Assembly (NCBI GenBank): GCA_004335835.1
Contig: RWJK01001579.1
Span: 1-15,755 of the forward strand
Reading direction: 5' to 3'
Source: Scenedesmus sp. ARA3
Lineage: Eukaryota > Chlorophyta > Chlorophyceae > Sphaeropleales > Scenedesmaceae
Length of the DNA: 15,755 bases
Below the pieces are notes generated by a model, which did not search any database, was not told where the DNA came from, and saw nothing but the letters and a program-made list of their open reading frames with translations. Shown here piece after piece: positions 1 to 9,856 of this stretch (its first letter is position 1; each line of letters opens with the position of its first letter). Position numbers and translations under genes: made by a program.

Positions 1-1
1 T

Positions 2-208
2 GCTGCAGGTGAAACAACAGAGCTGGGAGAGCCAAAGCCCAACTCGCGCTTCAGGGACGGCAGTTGGCAGGAGGCAGCCTCTGGCAGCAGCGGACCCTTC
101 CAGGAGGGATGGCGCGAGCCTCCTGGCCGAGACTTGACGTATTTGTACTCGATGTTTGGCGTGGCGATTGGCGTGGCGGTGGGCTGGGCCTCGCAGTACA
201 TGCACTGA
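2..208 (+). CDS. 3'-terminal exon of an unidentified gene; product ends in a membrane helix (partial)
   Basis: I do not recognise this protein. The frame is open from base 2 to the TGA at 206-208 (68 codons). A CAG at 6-8 could be a splice acceptor, so the true exon start is unsure. The visible part is a polar Gly/Ser/Pro/Glu-rich stretch (about 45 residues) followed by one hydrophobic segment, roughly LYSMFGVAIGVAVGWAS, and the short tail QYMH. This fits a C-terminal, tail-anchor-like helix with GxxxG-type spacing. Coding status is supported by the 125-bp repeats downstream: they keep this frame and stop, and several differences between copies are synonymous (TAT/TAC, TTG/CTG, GCG/GCC). Family, location and function cannot be told from this fragment. 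Confidence 0.5.
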   Translation, partial: AAGETTELGEPKPNSRFRDGSWQEAASGSSGPFQEGWREPPGRDLTYLYSMFGVAIGVAVGWASQYMH

Positions 209-512
209 TCAGGAGGTAAAACGGGACGAAAGATATATGTTGGGAGCGGCGGTGGGCTCTGGCGTACCTGTACTTGATGTTTGGCGTGGCGATTGGCGTG
301 GCGGTGGGCTGGGCCTCGCAGTACATGCACTGATCACGAGGTACAAAAGGACGACAGATATATGTTGGGAGCGGCGGTGGGCTCTGGCGTACCTGTACTC
401 GATGTTTGGCGTGGCCATTGGCGTGGCGGTGGGCTGGGCCTCGCAGTACATGCACTGATTGCGTGGAGGATGTGATGCGCGCGGCGGTGGGCTATGCCCT
501 GCAGTGTAGATG
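143..512 (+). repeat. 125-bp tandem repeat carrying the upstream gene's C-terminal codons and stop
   Basis: Equivalent GTAC positions fall at 145, 270 and 395, an exact 125-bp period. Each of three copies contains the codons for the terminal membrane helix and a TGA (206, 331, 456). After the third stop a decayed fourth unit can be followed to about 512. Copies 2 and 3 are more alike than either is to copy 1 and share an extra upstream stretch in the same frame (WALAYLY). Because 125 is not a multiple of three, the frame rotates from copy to copy. Confidence 0.9.
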
Positions 513-1416
513 AGTTGAAGGATTGCGGTTTGTGCATTGCTGCTGCAGCATTTCGTGACAAGCATGGCTGTGGCAAGGCTGCATAAGGAGGCGTGTGTGG
601 GCTGTGCACCTCCAGCCTTGGAGCAACTCTCTTCGAAGTTCCAGGCATAATGCTGTTGCTCATGCAAGGCTTGGGTGGTGTTGTCACACTGAGACAGGCT
701 GTCAAGGCATAGGTATGATGTCAGCAGCTGCTTGCAGGAACGTTGCCGGGGCTGGCCTGGCTGACGGGCTCGATTTCCTGCAGGCAGCTGCCAGTGGTTG
801 CGAGTGCAGCTGATCGCAGACATGCCAGTGCTGTTCAAGGGCAGCTGGGTGCCACAGTGTAAATAGGACGATTCTAAATAGTGTGCAATTCGGCGCGCAC
901 GTTCTGCTGTATCATGCCATGGGTGGCTGCGCTTGCCTTGCATTCGGCTGCAGCATATGTGCCGGTACTGTTACAGTTGGCGGTGATGACTGTGCAGTAA
1001 CCTGTTCCAGACGAGTGTGTATGGTTGCACTTGCTGTTACCGGCAGAGGAGTTGTATGGCAGCCTGATTAGACGTGCTGTAGTGCTATTGCAATTGGAGG
1101 GGCATGCATGTCACCTGATGTCATGTCACCAGCAGTCTGCCTGCTCAGCATCGCTGGCTCGGCTCCTGCAAACATCAGCTCTATTATGCAGGCCGCGTTC
1201 GCGCTGCCCCCGTACGCATTCCCTGCGCCCAGTACTCTCAGGCCAGGTGGACGTTATGTGAGTGTTGCTAACAAGTAAGGGCGACGGATGCCGACAGATA
1301 CAGGATTATGGGGTCCTGCTAATGCTGAAACTGGCTTGTCTGTATGTATTTCACAGCTTTAGTGGACCGAATTACTTCTGCGGGCATGACTTGACACACT
1401 TGCCCCTGTCGACATC
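209..1416 (+). other. 3' flank of the upstream gene and 5' region of the SBP gene
   Basis: No coding exon is supported here. The left part is the repeat array; 513-1416 is mixed sequence with short open frames in several phases and no recognisable domain. The boundary between the 3' UTR of the first gene and the promoter of the next is probably near the TGTAA at 858. I see no convincing TATA box. Nine GTAC tetramers occur between 145 and 449, all in or next to the repeats. Only two more (965 and 1212) occur before the SBP start codon. Confidence 0.5.
858..862 (+). promoter_or_regulatory. TGTAA polyadenylation motif (candidate)
   Basis: TGTAA is the usual nuclear poly(A) signal in chlorophycean algae. 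This is the first one on the + strand after the TGA at 206-208, about 650 bp downstream, a plausible 3' UTR length for this group. A five-base motif is weak evidence by itself. Confidence 0.35.
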
Positions 1417-3504
1417 ATGTCCTTCAACCAGCAGCACGCAAGCGCTGGAAGCGAAGCAAACTGCAGCAATAATGCTGATGGAGAATGCAGCGCCGGACAG
1501 GGAGGCAGCACGGCTCAGCAGGAGCTGCGGCCTGCACCTGCGCCTTTCATATGCATGGTGAGCAGTTCAGCTGGCATAAACACTAAAAGCCGAATGATAT
1601 AATTATGTAGCAGCGGCGAACAGGCTAGTGTTCACGGACCACCAGCTATACTTGCCAAGGGTGTCACGCCCGCGCCGGGCCCGGCGTGCTTACCTCCTGA
1701 GCAGCACTTGTCGCTTTAAGTAATAACGTTATTTTCAAATTACATCCAGGGCAGTGGGGCACGCGGCAGCAAATTAGCAGTAGCACAGGGTCACAGAGAG
1801 TGTATGTCATGTGCCGTGCGAAGCCAAGGGCGGTTCCCAATTGTACGCGGGCTTCGTAACAATCACAAATATTAATGGAATGTCAGCATAGAGCGCTGCA
1901 TGTGCCAAGCTGGCTCTGTAGCTGCCAGGCAGGATGGTGGTGACGCCCGCTCAATGTCACCAGCAGCAGCATTAGTTCTGGACCACATTGCTGTAGCGCT
2001 GATTGATGCCCAACGTAAATATCCACCATTGCTTCGAAATACAACAGGTGCCTGGATGCGGGGTGGACCTGACAGAAGGGTCCCACTACCTGAAGCGGCA
2101 CAGGATCTGCCACCCTCACTTGAAGGCGCTCTCTGTGCCCATTGATGGCGCAGACTGCAGGTACTGCTGCAGCGCAAACATCAATTGCAATGTATGCAGG
2201 ATGCGTTGTGTGGGCAGTTTGTCGTGTAGGGATGCAGCATGTTGGTCATGATAATGCTGGTGCATGCATAGATTGACCTGCCAAGCAAAGCATGAGGTTG
2301 CCAGCAGCAGACATACTGCAACGCGAGTTGCTACTACACCCACCTGCTATCTACAACTCTTCACATCAGATGATCACCCACACCCACATGACGCTCAGCT
2401 GTCCTGCAACACCTGCCGCAACCCCTGCTGCAAACAACCCTGCTTCAAATTCCTTCGCAGGTTCTGCCAGCAGTGCGGCCGCTTCCAGCCCGTAGACGAG
2501 TTCAAAGGAGACCGGAAGAGCTGCGAGGCAGCACTGGCCGCACACAACGCCCGCCGCCGCGTCAAGCGCGATAACAGCGCCGGCTGCTTCGAGCGCCGCG
2601 TACGCACCGGCGGCAAGCGCGACGGCGCAGCAGCAGCGGACGAAGCTACCAGCAGCGGGGACGAGGAGCCCCGCGCCGGCGGCCGCGCTGCGGTGCGGCG
2701 GCAGGCCTCCAAACGCCACGTGGCAGCAGCAGCAGCAGCGGCGGCAGCAGCAGCAGATGGCGATGTGTATGGCTCAGGGCTCAGCAGCCAGCAGAAGCCT
2801 AAGAAGCCTCGCTCTGCTTCTAAGTCGGGCTCAGATGGAGCGAGGACTGCTGGATCGGATCCGGCTCGCACAGCACAGCACCAGCAAGACAGCGGGGAAG
2901 GCGGCAGCTTCAGCAGCAGGTCTCCTGATCAGAGCTCAGGTTCAGCTGAGCCTCCCATGCTCCAGCAGCAGCAGCAGCAGTACCCGCTGCACTGGCAGCA
3001 GCAGCAGCAGCAGCAGCTGCAGCCAGGCAACTGGGGCTGCGGGGTCGCAGCAGCAGTGCCGCCGGCAGCAGCAGCAGCAGCAGCCACGTCTGGGCCAGAT
3101 CTTCAGCTGAATTCATCGGACCTGTTGGCTGCAATGGAAGCAGTTGCAAGCATGAGCAATACTTGGTTCTCTGGCAGTGCAGCTCCAAAGGGGCCCCCTG
3201 CGTGCAGCATGCAGCAGCTGTCACTGTCAGGCAAGTCTGTCGGAAACGGCAGCTTGCATGGCAGCGGTGGCAGCGGCAGCGGCAGCGGCACAGGGAATGG
3301 CAGCAGCGAAGAGATCATCACACTCTTCCCAACACAGCCAGTGCTACAGCAGCAGCAGCAGCTGCCGCAGCGCCTGCAGCAGCAGGTGCAGCAGGCGCTT
3401 GCAGGGCAGTTTGTGTCACAGCCGCTGCTGCTGCAGCCGCAGCATGTGCAGCCGGCGTCTGCTGCTGCTTGCAGCGCTGGCATGCCGCAGCAGCTAGCAA
3501 GGGC

Positions 3505-3541
<37 letters not shown>

Positions 3542-3742
3542 CCAATGCTCTTTGATGTGGATGCTGAGTTAGGGGAGGCTCTCGGAATAGATCAACAGGC
3601 TCTGCAGCTGCTGTTGAAGGGTGACTTTGCTAGCCAAGCAGCAGCCATGGCAGGCGCCACACCACAGGTGGCAGCGGCTGCTGCTGCTGCTGCCGCGCCT
3701 GTACCTATCTCTGCGCCCTTTTCAGCACCCAAGCCGCTGCAG

Positions 3743-3776
<34 letters not shown>

Positions 3777-5198
3777 GCTCAGCATGTGATGCTCCAGTCC
3801 CCCGCATGGCCTTCTCTGCAGCAATGCCGCAGTCTGCTTTCTCGGCAGCAGCAGCAGCGCCGGAGGCTGCTGTGCCTGTCGCTGACCTGTCCAGCACGGA
3901 TGCAGAGGCGATCTTAGATCATACCTTGGACCTGCTTCTCGCGCAGTATCCAGGCTGGCAGGTGGTGGAGACTCCTGCCACATCATCTGCAGTCAGTCCT
4001 GCTGGATCGGGCCTTACACAAACTGCCTCACCTCCGCCTAGCAGCCTCACAGCAGCAGCAGGGCTGGCACACAGCCTGTCTGGAGATGCCACAGCAACGC
4101 AGGCAGCAGCGGTTAGTCAGGCGCTGCAGCACGGCGTGGTGAGTTCTGGTATGAGTGCTGGAGTGAATTCGGCTGTTAGAATGCAGCAGGGCCTTGGAGC
4201 AGGGCTCGGTGTGTCTCTGCCGGCAGCAGCAGCAGTGAACATGCAGAGCTGCGGCAGCAGCAGCTTACCAATGCAGCTGCAGCCACACCAGGCCCTCATG
4301 CAGCAGCAGCAGCAGCAGCATGTGAGTATGCCTATGCAGGCCATGAGTATGGGTATGGCGGCTAGCATGGGTATGGCTGTGAGTGCTGCTGCAAGCATGG
4401 GGCCAGCAGCGCACATGATGCAGCAGCAGCAGCAGCAGCAGCAATCTCAGCCGATGCTGCAGCAGCAGAGCTGGCAGCAGCAGCAGCAGCAGTACTCGCC
4501 GCCTTACCAAGGGCAGCAGCTGTCACCGGAGCAGCAGCAGCTGCAGCAGCAGATGATGGCCCCCTCAATGCAGAGCCAGTATGTGCCGCCGACGCTGCCG
4601 CAGCCGAAATATGAGATGCCTATGCAGCAGCAGCAGCAGCATGGGCAGCTGCTAGGGTACCAGCAGCAGCAGCAGCAGCAGCAAATGGGCCTGGCAGCAA
4701 TGCAGGCAGGCGTCAGTCTGAGCATTGGGCAGACGCCAGCGACTGTCACTTACATGCAGCAGCTGCAGCAGCAACAACTCCTGCAGCAGCAGCAGCAGCA
4801 GTCAATGGCAATGCAGCAGTCATACCTGGCAACCCAGCAGCAGCAGCAGCAGCAGCAGCAGGCGTTCCTGCCGCAGCAGCACAACCACTACATGGCGCAG
4901 CAGCAGGCGGCTGGTACGCCATACATGCACCAGCTCGTGCGGATCTCACTGAAGTTGCATGGTGTAACGCCAGATCAGCTGCCGCCGCAGACTGTGGCGG
5001 CTCTCAACAAGCTGCTGTCTACAAATGCAGCTGAGCTGGAGACGCTGCTGCTGGGCCCTGCAATCAGGCCTGGCTGTGTGCAGCTCGAGCTAGATGTGCT
5101 TGTGAAGTGCCCTGAAGGCGGCTGGCAGCAGCAGCAGCAGGCAAGCGAGGGCAACATGCACCCAGAAGATGCCTCTACAGCATCTACAGCTGGATCTG

Positions 5199-5230
<32 letters not shown>

Positions 5231-6166
5231 CTTGGCCAGGAGGCGGATTCAGCAGCAGCAGCAGCAGCAGGGTGCGGTGGTGACATGCTGCACTGTGCGG
5301 CGCTGGCTTATGCAGAGCAGCAGCTGCGGCAGCTGGTGCCGTTTTCAGCGCTGGTTGCAGCACTGCTGGACGTACCAGTGGAAGACACTGCTGCTAACAG
5401 CAGCAGCAGCAGCAGCAGCAGCGGGGGCCTGCGCTTGGGGTCGCAGCTGACTGCTGTCTTTGCTCAAGTTGGCGGCGAGTTGGGTGCCTGGAGGCATGGG
5501 CAGGTGCTGCAGGACTGGAGCAGCTGTGCTAGCTGCCTACTAGATGATGGAGACACATCAGCAGCAGCAGCTGAAGATGCTACACAAGCTGCTGCTCCTG
5601 CAAGCAGCAGCAGCAGCAGTATCAGCAGTCTGATGCCTAAAGTGCTTTCGTGGAGCCCCTGGAGCACCTGTGCCAGTGCAACTGCAGGCAGGCAGGTGCA
5701 GCTGCAGGTATGCGTTACAATGCGTGGCCGCGGCACCGGTGTCCTGCCGCCACTACGCGCCATACTCGGCAACGTCTTCTGTGCGCTTGAGTGCAGGCCG
5801 ATCCAGCAGCAGCAGCAGCAGCAGCAGCGAGGGCAGCTGTATCAGGTGACTGTGCACCTTCCCGAGGGTGCTGCAGGGCTGCTGCTTGTACAGGCGGAGC
5901 GTCAGCTGCCACTTTCAAAGCGGCTGATACAACAGCAGCAGCGCAGCGCGGCCGCAGGCCTAGCAGCAGCAGCAGTCACCTGGCAGCAGTCTGGCGAGCA
6001 TGATCATGACAGCTTCAGCTGCATGAGTCTCATGATGCCTGTGGTGGTCTGCAGCAGCGCTGAGATGGCTGCAGAAGTGGAACACAAGCTGCACGCACAG
6101 CCGCCTGCCTCTGCCTATCAGATGCTGGTGCACCTGGGGCTTCTGCTGGACTTTGCTGCCATGCTG

Positions 6167-6215
<49 letters not shown>

Positions 6216-7374
6216 GTGAGGCGGCGGCGGCGGCGGGGCTCACGGAGCAGCAGCTGCAGCACCGCCGGCAGCTGCTGACGAGCCGGCAGTACATATCGGC
6301 ACTGAGGTAAGGACAGTTGTGGCTGAGTACAATAATAAGAAAAAGAATGCAGCAGCGACCCTACAGACCAGACCTGAAAGTGTCACAACCTGCAGACGTG
6401 CTGGATGTGCTGTATGTACCTTGCAGTCCAGCAGGCGACATGTGCTTCAGGCTGCGCTGAACATGACAGCATGGCCAGATGTCTTGCATGTATGATCACT
6501 GGCACATGTCAAGATTGCTCACCACTCAGATCATTATCATGTTACGTTGGCTGCTCAAATCATTTGCTGCGCCTTCTCTGTGTGTCTGTGCAGGGCCATG
6601 GGCTACCATCGGCTAGTATTTGCCCTCAACAACAGCATGGGCGTCACTGCAGCACATCTTGGCGGCATCCTTCGCACGCTGCAGCAACACGCAGCAAGCA
6701 CTGCTGCAGCAGCTGCTGCTGCACACGGCGCTGCAGCAGGTGCACTGGCGCCGATCACGGCCGGCACTGCACCAGCAGCGGCAGCGGCAGCAGCAGCAGC
6801 AGCGGGGTCCCTGGAAGTCGTGGCAGCAGATGAGCGCAGCAGTGGCGAGTACAGCCCTAGCAGTAAAGCAGGCCCCAGCAAAGCAGCAGCTGCATTTGCA
6901 GATGCCGGCGGCAGCAGCAGCAGCAGCAGCGGCTCGAAGCAGCCTGGCGCGAAAGCCGACGCAGCAGCAGCGGCAGCAGCAGCAGCGGCGGCCGGCCAGC
7001 CGGGCACCGGCCGTGAGCAGAGCCCGTTGCACATTGTGCGTGCTGCGCTGCAGGTCATGGCGATGCTGCTGCTGATGTATCTGCTGATCGATGTGACAGC
7101 AGCGATTGTGAAGGGCAAGAAACCTGCTCAGGAGCTCCTTAGGTCCCTTACACAGATCAAGGCGCTGCTACAGCTGATGCTGGCACCGCTTAGCATGATG
7201 CTAGTAGGCTTGCTGCTGGCTGTGTTCCAGTATGGCGGCCAGCTGCGGCCGCTGGTGCCGCAGCAGGGCGGCGGGCCAGCAGCAGCAGCAGCCGCCGCCG
7301 CTGCTGCTGCTGCTGGTAAGGGCTTTGCTGGCACTGCAGATAAGGCAGCTGAGGCCTCTGCTTGCCCTTGCTAG
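1417..7374 (+). CDS. Large SBP-box (SQUAMOSA promoter-binding-like) transcription factor, membrane-anchored type
   Basis: Model: exons 1417-1557, 2048-2160, 2461-6306 and 6594-7374, giving 1,626 residues. Every junction is GT-AG and in phase; two are AG|G arginine codons. ATG 1417 is the first ATG after an in-frame TGA at 1387. The SBP domain (about residues 46-121) is assembled from three exons: zinc site 1 C46-x4-C51-x16-C68-x2-H71, then CQQC at 87-90 and C106. SBP proteins are nuclear and bind GTAC cores. Residues about 122-905 are Gln/Ala/Ser-rich low complexity. Residues about 911-970 with IRPGC (953-957), FCALE (from 1191) and DSFSC (from 1268) match the conserved C-terminal half of large plant SPLs (SPL1/12/14/7) and the CRR1 group. 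No ankyrin repeats are seen. Two hydrophobic helices (about 1516-1537 and 1559-1581) lie near the C terminus. Large SPLs/CRR1 act in copper and stress responses; that role is only a family hint here. Confidence 0.85.
1558..2047 (+). other. SBP gene intron 1 (490 bp, phase 0)
   Basis: Donor GTGAGC follows ATG 1555-1557; acceptor is ACAACAG at 2041-2047. Joining the exons creates the required CMVPGC motif, which neither exon encodes alone. The intron contains two perfect palindromes (1673-1686, GC-rich; 1722-1733, AATAACGTTATT). Confidence 0.8.
2161..2460 (+). other. SBP gene intron 2 (300 bp, phase 2)
   Basis: Donor GTACTG at 2161 and acceptor TTCGCAG ending at 2460. The join AG|G makes Arg85 in ADC-R-FCQQC, fusing the two zinc sites of the SBP domain. 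An intron between the two zinc sites is characteristic of SBP genes. The intron happens to be open in the exon 3 frame over its last 197 bases. Confidence 0.88.
2723..6214 (+). repeat. Dispersed CAG-phase trinucleotide tracts in SBP exon 3
   Basis: Dozens of (CAG)n/(GCA)n/(AGC)n runs occur in one exon. Depending on register they encode poly-Gln (e.g. 3506-3538, 11 CAG codons; 6170-6214, 15 CAG codons), poly-Ala (e.g. near 5201-5229) or poly-Ser (5398-5421). All are on the same strand in the CAG orientation. They interrupt the weakly conserved linker and reach into the conserved C-terminal half. Confidence 0.95.
6307..6593 (+). other. SBP gene intron 3 (287 bp, phase 2)
   Basis: Donor GTAAGG at 6307; acceptor TGTGTCTGTGCAG ending at 6593. 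The join AG|G gives Arg1367 and continues into AMGYHRLVFALNNSMGV. Reading on without splicing stops at once at TAA 6308-6310. Confidence 0.82.
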
Positions 7375-7840
7375 TGCAAACAGCAGGTTGCTGTGTTGGC
7401 GACAGTCTGGCTGTTGACGGCTGCTGTATGGTTGGCGGTGGCTGCTGCTGGCCAGGGCTTTGCAGGTGCAGTGGATGGGACTGCGGAGGCCTCTGCCTGC
7501 CCTTGCTAATGCAAACAGCAAGTTGCTGTGTTGGCGACAGTCTGGCTGTTGACGGCTGCTGTATGGTTGGCGGCGGCTGCTGCTGGCAAGGGCTTTGCAG
7601 GTGCAGTGGATGGGACTGCGGAGGCCTCTGCCTGCCCTTGCTAATGCAACCCGCAAGTTGCTGTGTTGGCGACAGTCTGGCTGTTGACGGCTGCTGTATG
7701 GTTGGCGGCGGCTGCTGCTGGCAAGGGATGTGCCGGTGCAGTGGATGGGACTGTGGAGGCCTCTGCCTGCCCTTGCTAGTGCAACCCGCAAGTTGCTGTG
7801 TTGGCGGCAGTTTGGCTGCTGACGGCTGCTGTTTGATCGA
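7315..7840 (+). repeat. 135-bp tandem array repeating the SBP C-terminal codons and stop
   Basis: Units start at 7315, 7450, 7585 and 7720, an exact 135-bp (45-codon) period; the last unit is diverged at its 3' end. Each unit repeats the end of the SBP frame (GKGFAG...EASACPC) with a stop at the same place: TAG 7372, TAA 7507, TAA 7642, TAG 7777. Between stops the same frame is open and encodes a hydrophobic stretch (VAVLATVWLLTAAVWLA). Only the first unit is in the predicted protein; the other three lie in the 3' UTR. Confidence 0.93.
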
Positions 7841-7868
7841 TGCAATGGAGAAGATACAGTGGCGTACA

Positions 7869-7873
7869 TGTAA
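7869..7873 (+). promoter_or_regulatory. TGTAA polyadenylation motif of the SBP gene (candidate)
   Basis: This is the first TGTAA on the + strand after the SBP stop (7372-7374), 495 bp downstream and just beyond the 135-bp array. It implies that the whole array lies in the 3' UTR. Confidence 0.4.
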
Positions 7874-8348
7874 CCGGAGTTGGAGCTGCCATTTGTGCTG
7901 AAGGGGGCATACTTGCAGGAAACTGGGTGCGCACTTGCAGGAAATTCAGCACCGCATTATCAGCCTGTGGGTGCCTCTGCTGTTGCCTTGCAGCGTGGCA
8001 GGTCGCTGGCTTTGACGGAATGCTGCATGTGCACATTAAGTCAGGGGTGCACCATTGCAGCAGAGCCTGATCGACTTGCTGTCATCATGCAAGCATTGGT
8101 AGTAGAGCTTGTGCGGTTGCACTGTTATTGGATGGCTTGGCTGGTAGTGCGCAGTATGTGCAGCGGCTGCTGTGTTGCCACTGCGGGTGGTGCTGCTTCT
8201 GTGGCAATGTCGTGACAGCAGGTGCTTGCTGTACACCATTGCAGGCGATGCAGCGGCAGCGGAACTGATTTGGCGTTGCTGGCAGCAGTGGGCTGCATTG
8301 AAATTTGCCAAGGTTGGGTTGTTTGCAAGTGTACGGATTGTTTGCAGC

Positions 8349-8372
8349 AGCGGGAGTTGAGCTGCTCCCGCT
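8349..8372. other. Small perfect hairpin
   Basis: AGCGGGAG (8349-8356) and CTCCCGCT (8365-8372) are an 8-bp perfect inverted repeat around an 8-base loop, in otherwise featureless DNA. No T-tract follows and no RNA family is recognised. An 8-bp stem can arise by chance in 4 kb. Confidence 0.4.
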
Positions 8373-9856
8373 TGTGTCAAAACATGTTGTTAACATTGCA
8401 ATGCCTTGTCGCTCGATTGACGGATGCAAAATGTACTGCAGAGTCGGCAAAGCCTGCCCTGCTTGCTGCATTGCTCTGTCAGCAGGGCAGGTTGTCTGCT
8501 TGTTTGCTATGGCGGGAGGTCTGTGTGGACCTTGTGCACTGTACTGCGTCGTATTATCTCTGAGCTTGAGCTTTTGTGTTGGTGGGACGGTCACATGTGT
8601 TGCTGCCATGCTGCTAGCCAGCACTGTTGTTGCAGCTGCATCTCTGGCACCTGCAGCTGCAGCAGGTTGCAGCAAGGGTGGCAGCTGCAACCATCTTGGC
8701 TCTGAAAATATGGTGTGTGAGCGCTGCATTGATGCACCAGCAACGCCCCAAGTGGCGTAGGGCCTATCATTGCAACAGCAACCCCAGCACTTGCCTTGGC
8801 TGCCAACTCTTTCGTTGTTTGCATTGTGCGTCTGGAACGGGACACGGAGGCATTCCTGTTGAAGCAGCAGCTCTTGCACACAGCACTTGTCTGTGTGCAT
8901 GGCTGTCTGCTGATTTGCCGCATGGCAGCTGCAAGCAGCGCTAGGGTTGTTTCGGCTGCATGCATTGCACCTGCAGTGCCGCGGCGTACAAGCGGGCAGC
9001 AGCAGCCAACTGCAGGCTGCAGCTGTCGTGCATTTGCGTCGCTTGGAAACCACAAAGTGGAAGAGTTTTGCCAGACTCCAACAGTTTACTGTGCTGGCTT
9101 TACAACTGCTTTCGGTAGTAGGACCGTTGGTGAGGAGTTGTTGCCAGCCTGGCCTATGAGCTTGTGGGTTCACTGCATGGGGAAACTCAGCACTGTTGGC
9201 TGTGGCATGGAGCAGTGAGAGCATAGTAATGACAATGCAAGCGCCCGCGTGCATGTGTTGTTTGCGTGCGCACAGCACAGGAGCGCTGTGGCTGGCGTAG
9301 AGGCAACAGTTCAGCAGCAGGTGCTGAGCATGCATGTGTGTGTGTCGTCTTGTGCTGTGTGTATGAACGGGCCGTGCGAGGCTGGTTTGCTGCATGCCTG
9401 GCTTTGTTTGCTGATGGCGAATGAGGGAACAATCGCGCGGAGCTGGTCGTATGGTTGGCGCATTCAAACACAGATCGGTTGTAGCACCAACAGGGCAGCG
9501 CAGTGTGCATGGCTGCAGCAGGCGCATGGCTGGTAAACTCAGGCAATGAATCTGATCTGATGTTGCCGATCCGCCTGGCATCAATGCATCAATGCAGCTC
9601 TTGTATGGAGTAGTTGTGATGTTGTTGGTGTGGTGTGTGCAAGCGCCCCGCTGCCTGCTGTGCAGCAGTATCAGTTCCAGCGATTGCAGGCATCCGTGGA
9701 TTCGGAAGGTGGCACATATGGACAAGCATAGCTGAGGTGGCTGTTGCAAGAAGGGATTGAACGGCGTGAGAGGGCTGAGTGCATCACACAAACACAAACG
9801 GCAATGGCTGCACGATGATTTGCAGGTGTAAGCATGGCATGCTGCAAGCCAGCTGA

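Larger units (their letters stand above)
1552..2569 (+). other. SBP DNA-binding domain, split over three exons
   Basis: The first Cys is the penultimate codon of exon 1 (TGC 1552-1554). Exon 2 gives zinc site 1 and the KRHRICHPH stretch. Exon 3 gives FCQQCGRFQ, DEFKGDRKSC and HNARRRVKR. The spliced order aligns end to end with the family. Departures from the family: the zinc-2 His after CQQCxRF is Gln94; the usual CRRRL is CEAAL (106-110), which removes basic residues of the DNA-contact/NLS segment; and an additional Cys84 sits three residues before the CQQC. Confidence 0.88.

Noticed and set aside
209..943. 244-codon minus-strand frame over the 125-bp array
   Set aside because: It is antisense to repeats whose + frame is conserved, and it has no domain or codon signal of its own.
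2264..2460. Reading the SBP gene as one exon starting at 2264
   Set aside because: That start is not needed and would lack zinc site 1. Splicing 1557/2048 and 2160/2461 restores the full domain in phase.
2366..7334. Minus-strand frames rich in Leu, Ala or Cys across the SBP exons
   Set aside because: They are antisense readings of the CAG-phase repeats and have no independent support.
7372..7779. TAA/TAG as sense codons (Gln), as in some ulvophyte nuclear codes
   Set aside because: The Gln-rich 3.8-kb exon uses CAG and a few CAA with no in-frame TAA or TAG, so the standard code applies.
7315..7840. CRISPR-like array
   Set aside because: The units are contiguous near-identical 135-bp repeats without variable spacers, in a eukaryotic gene with introns.
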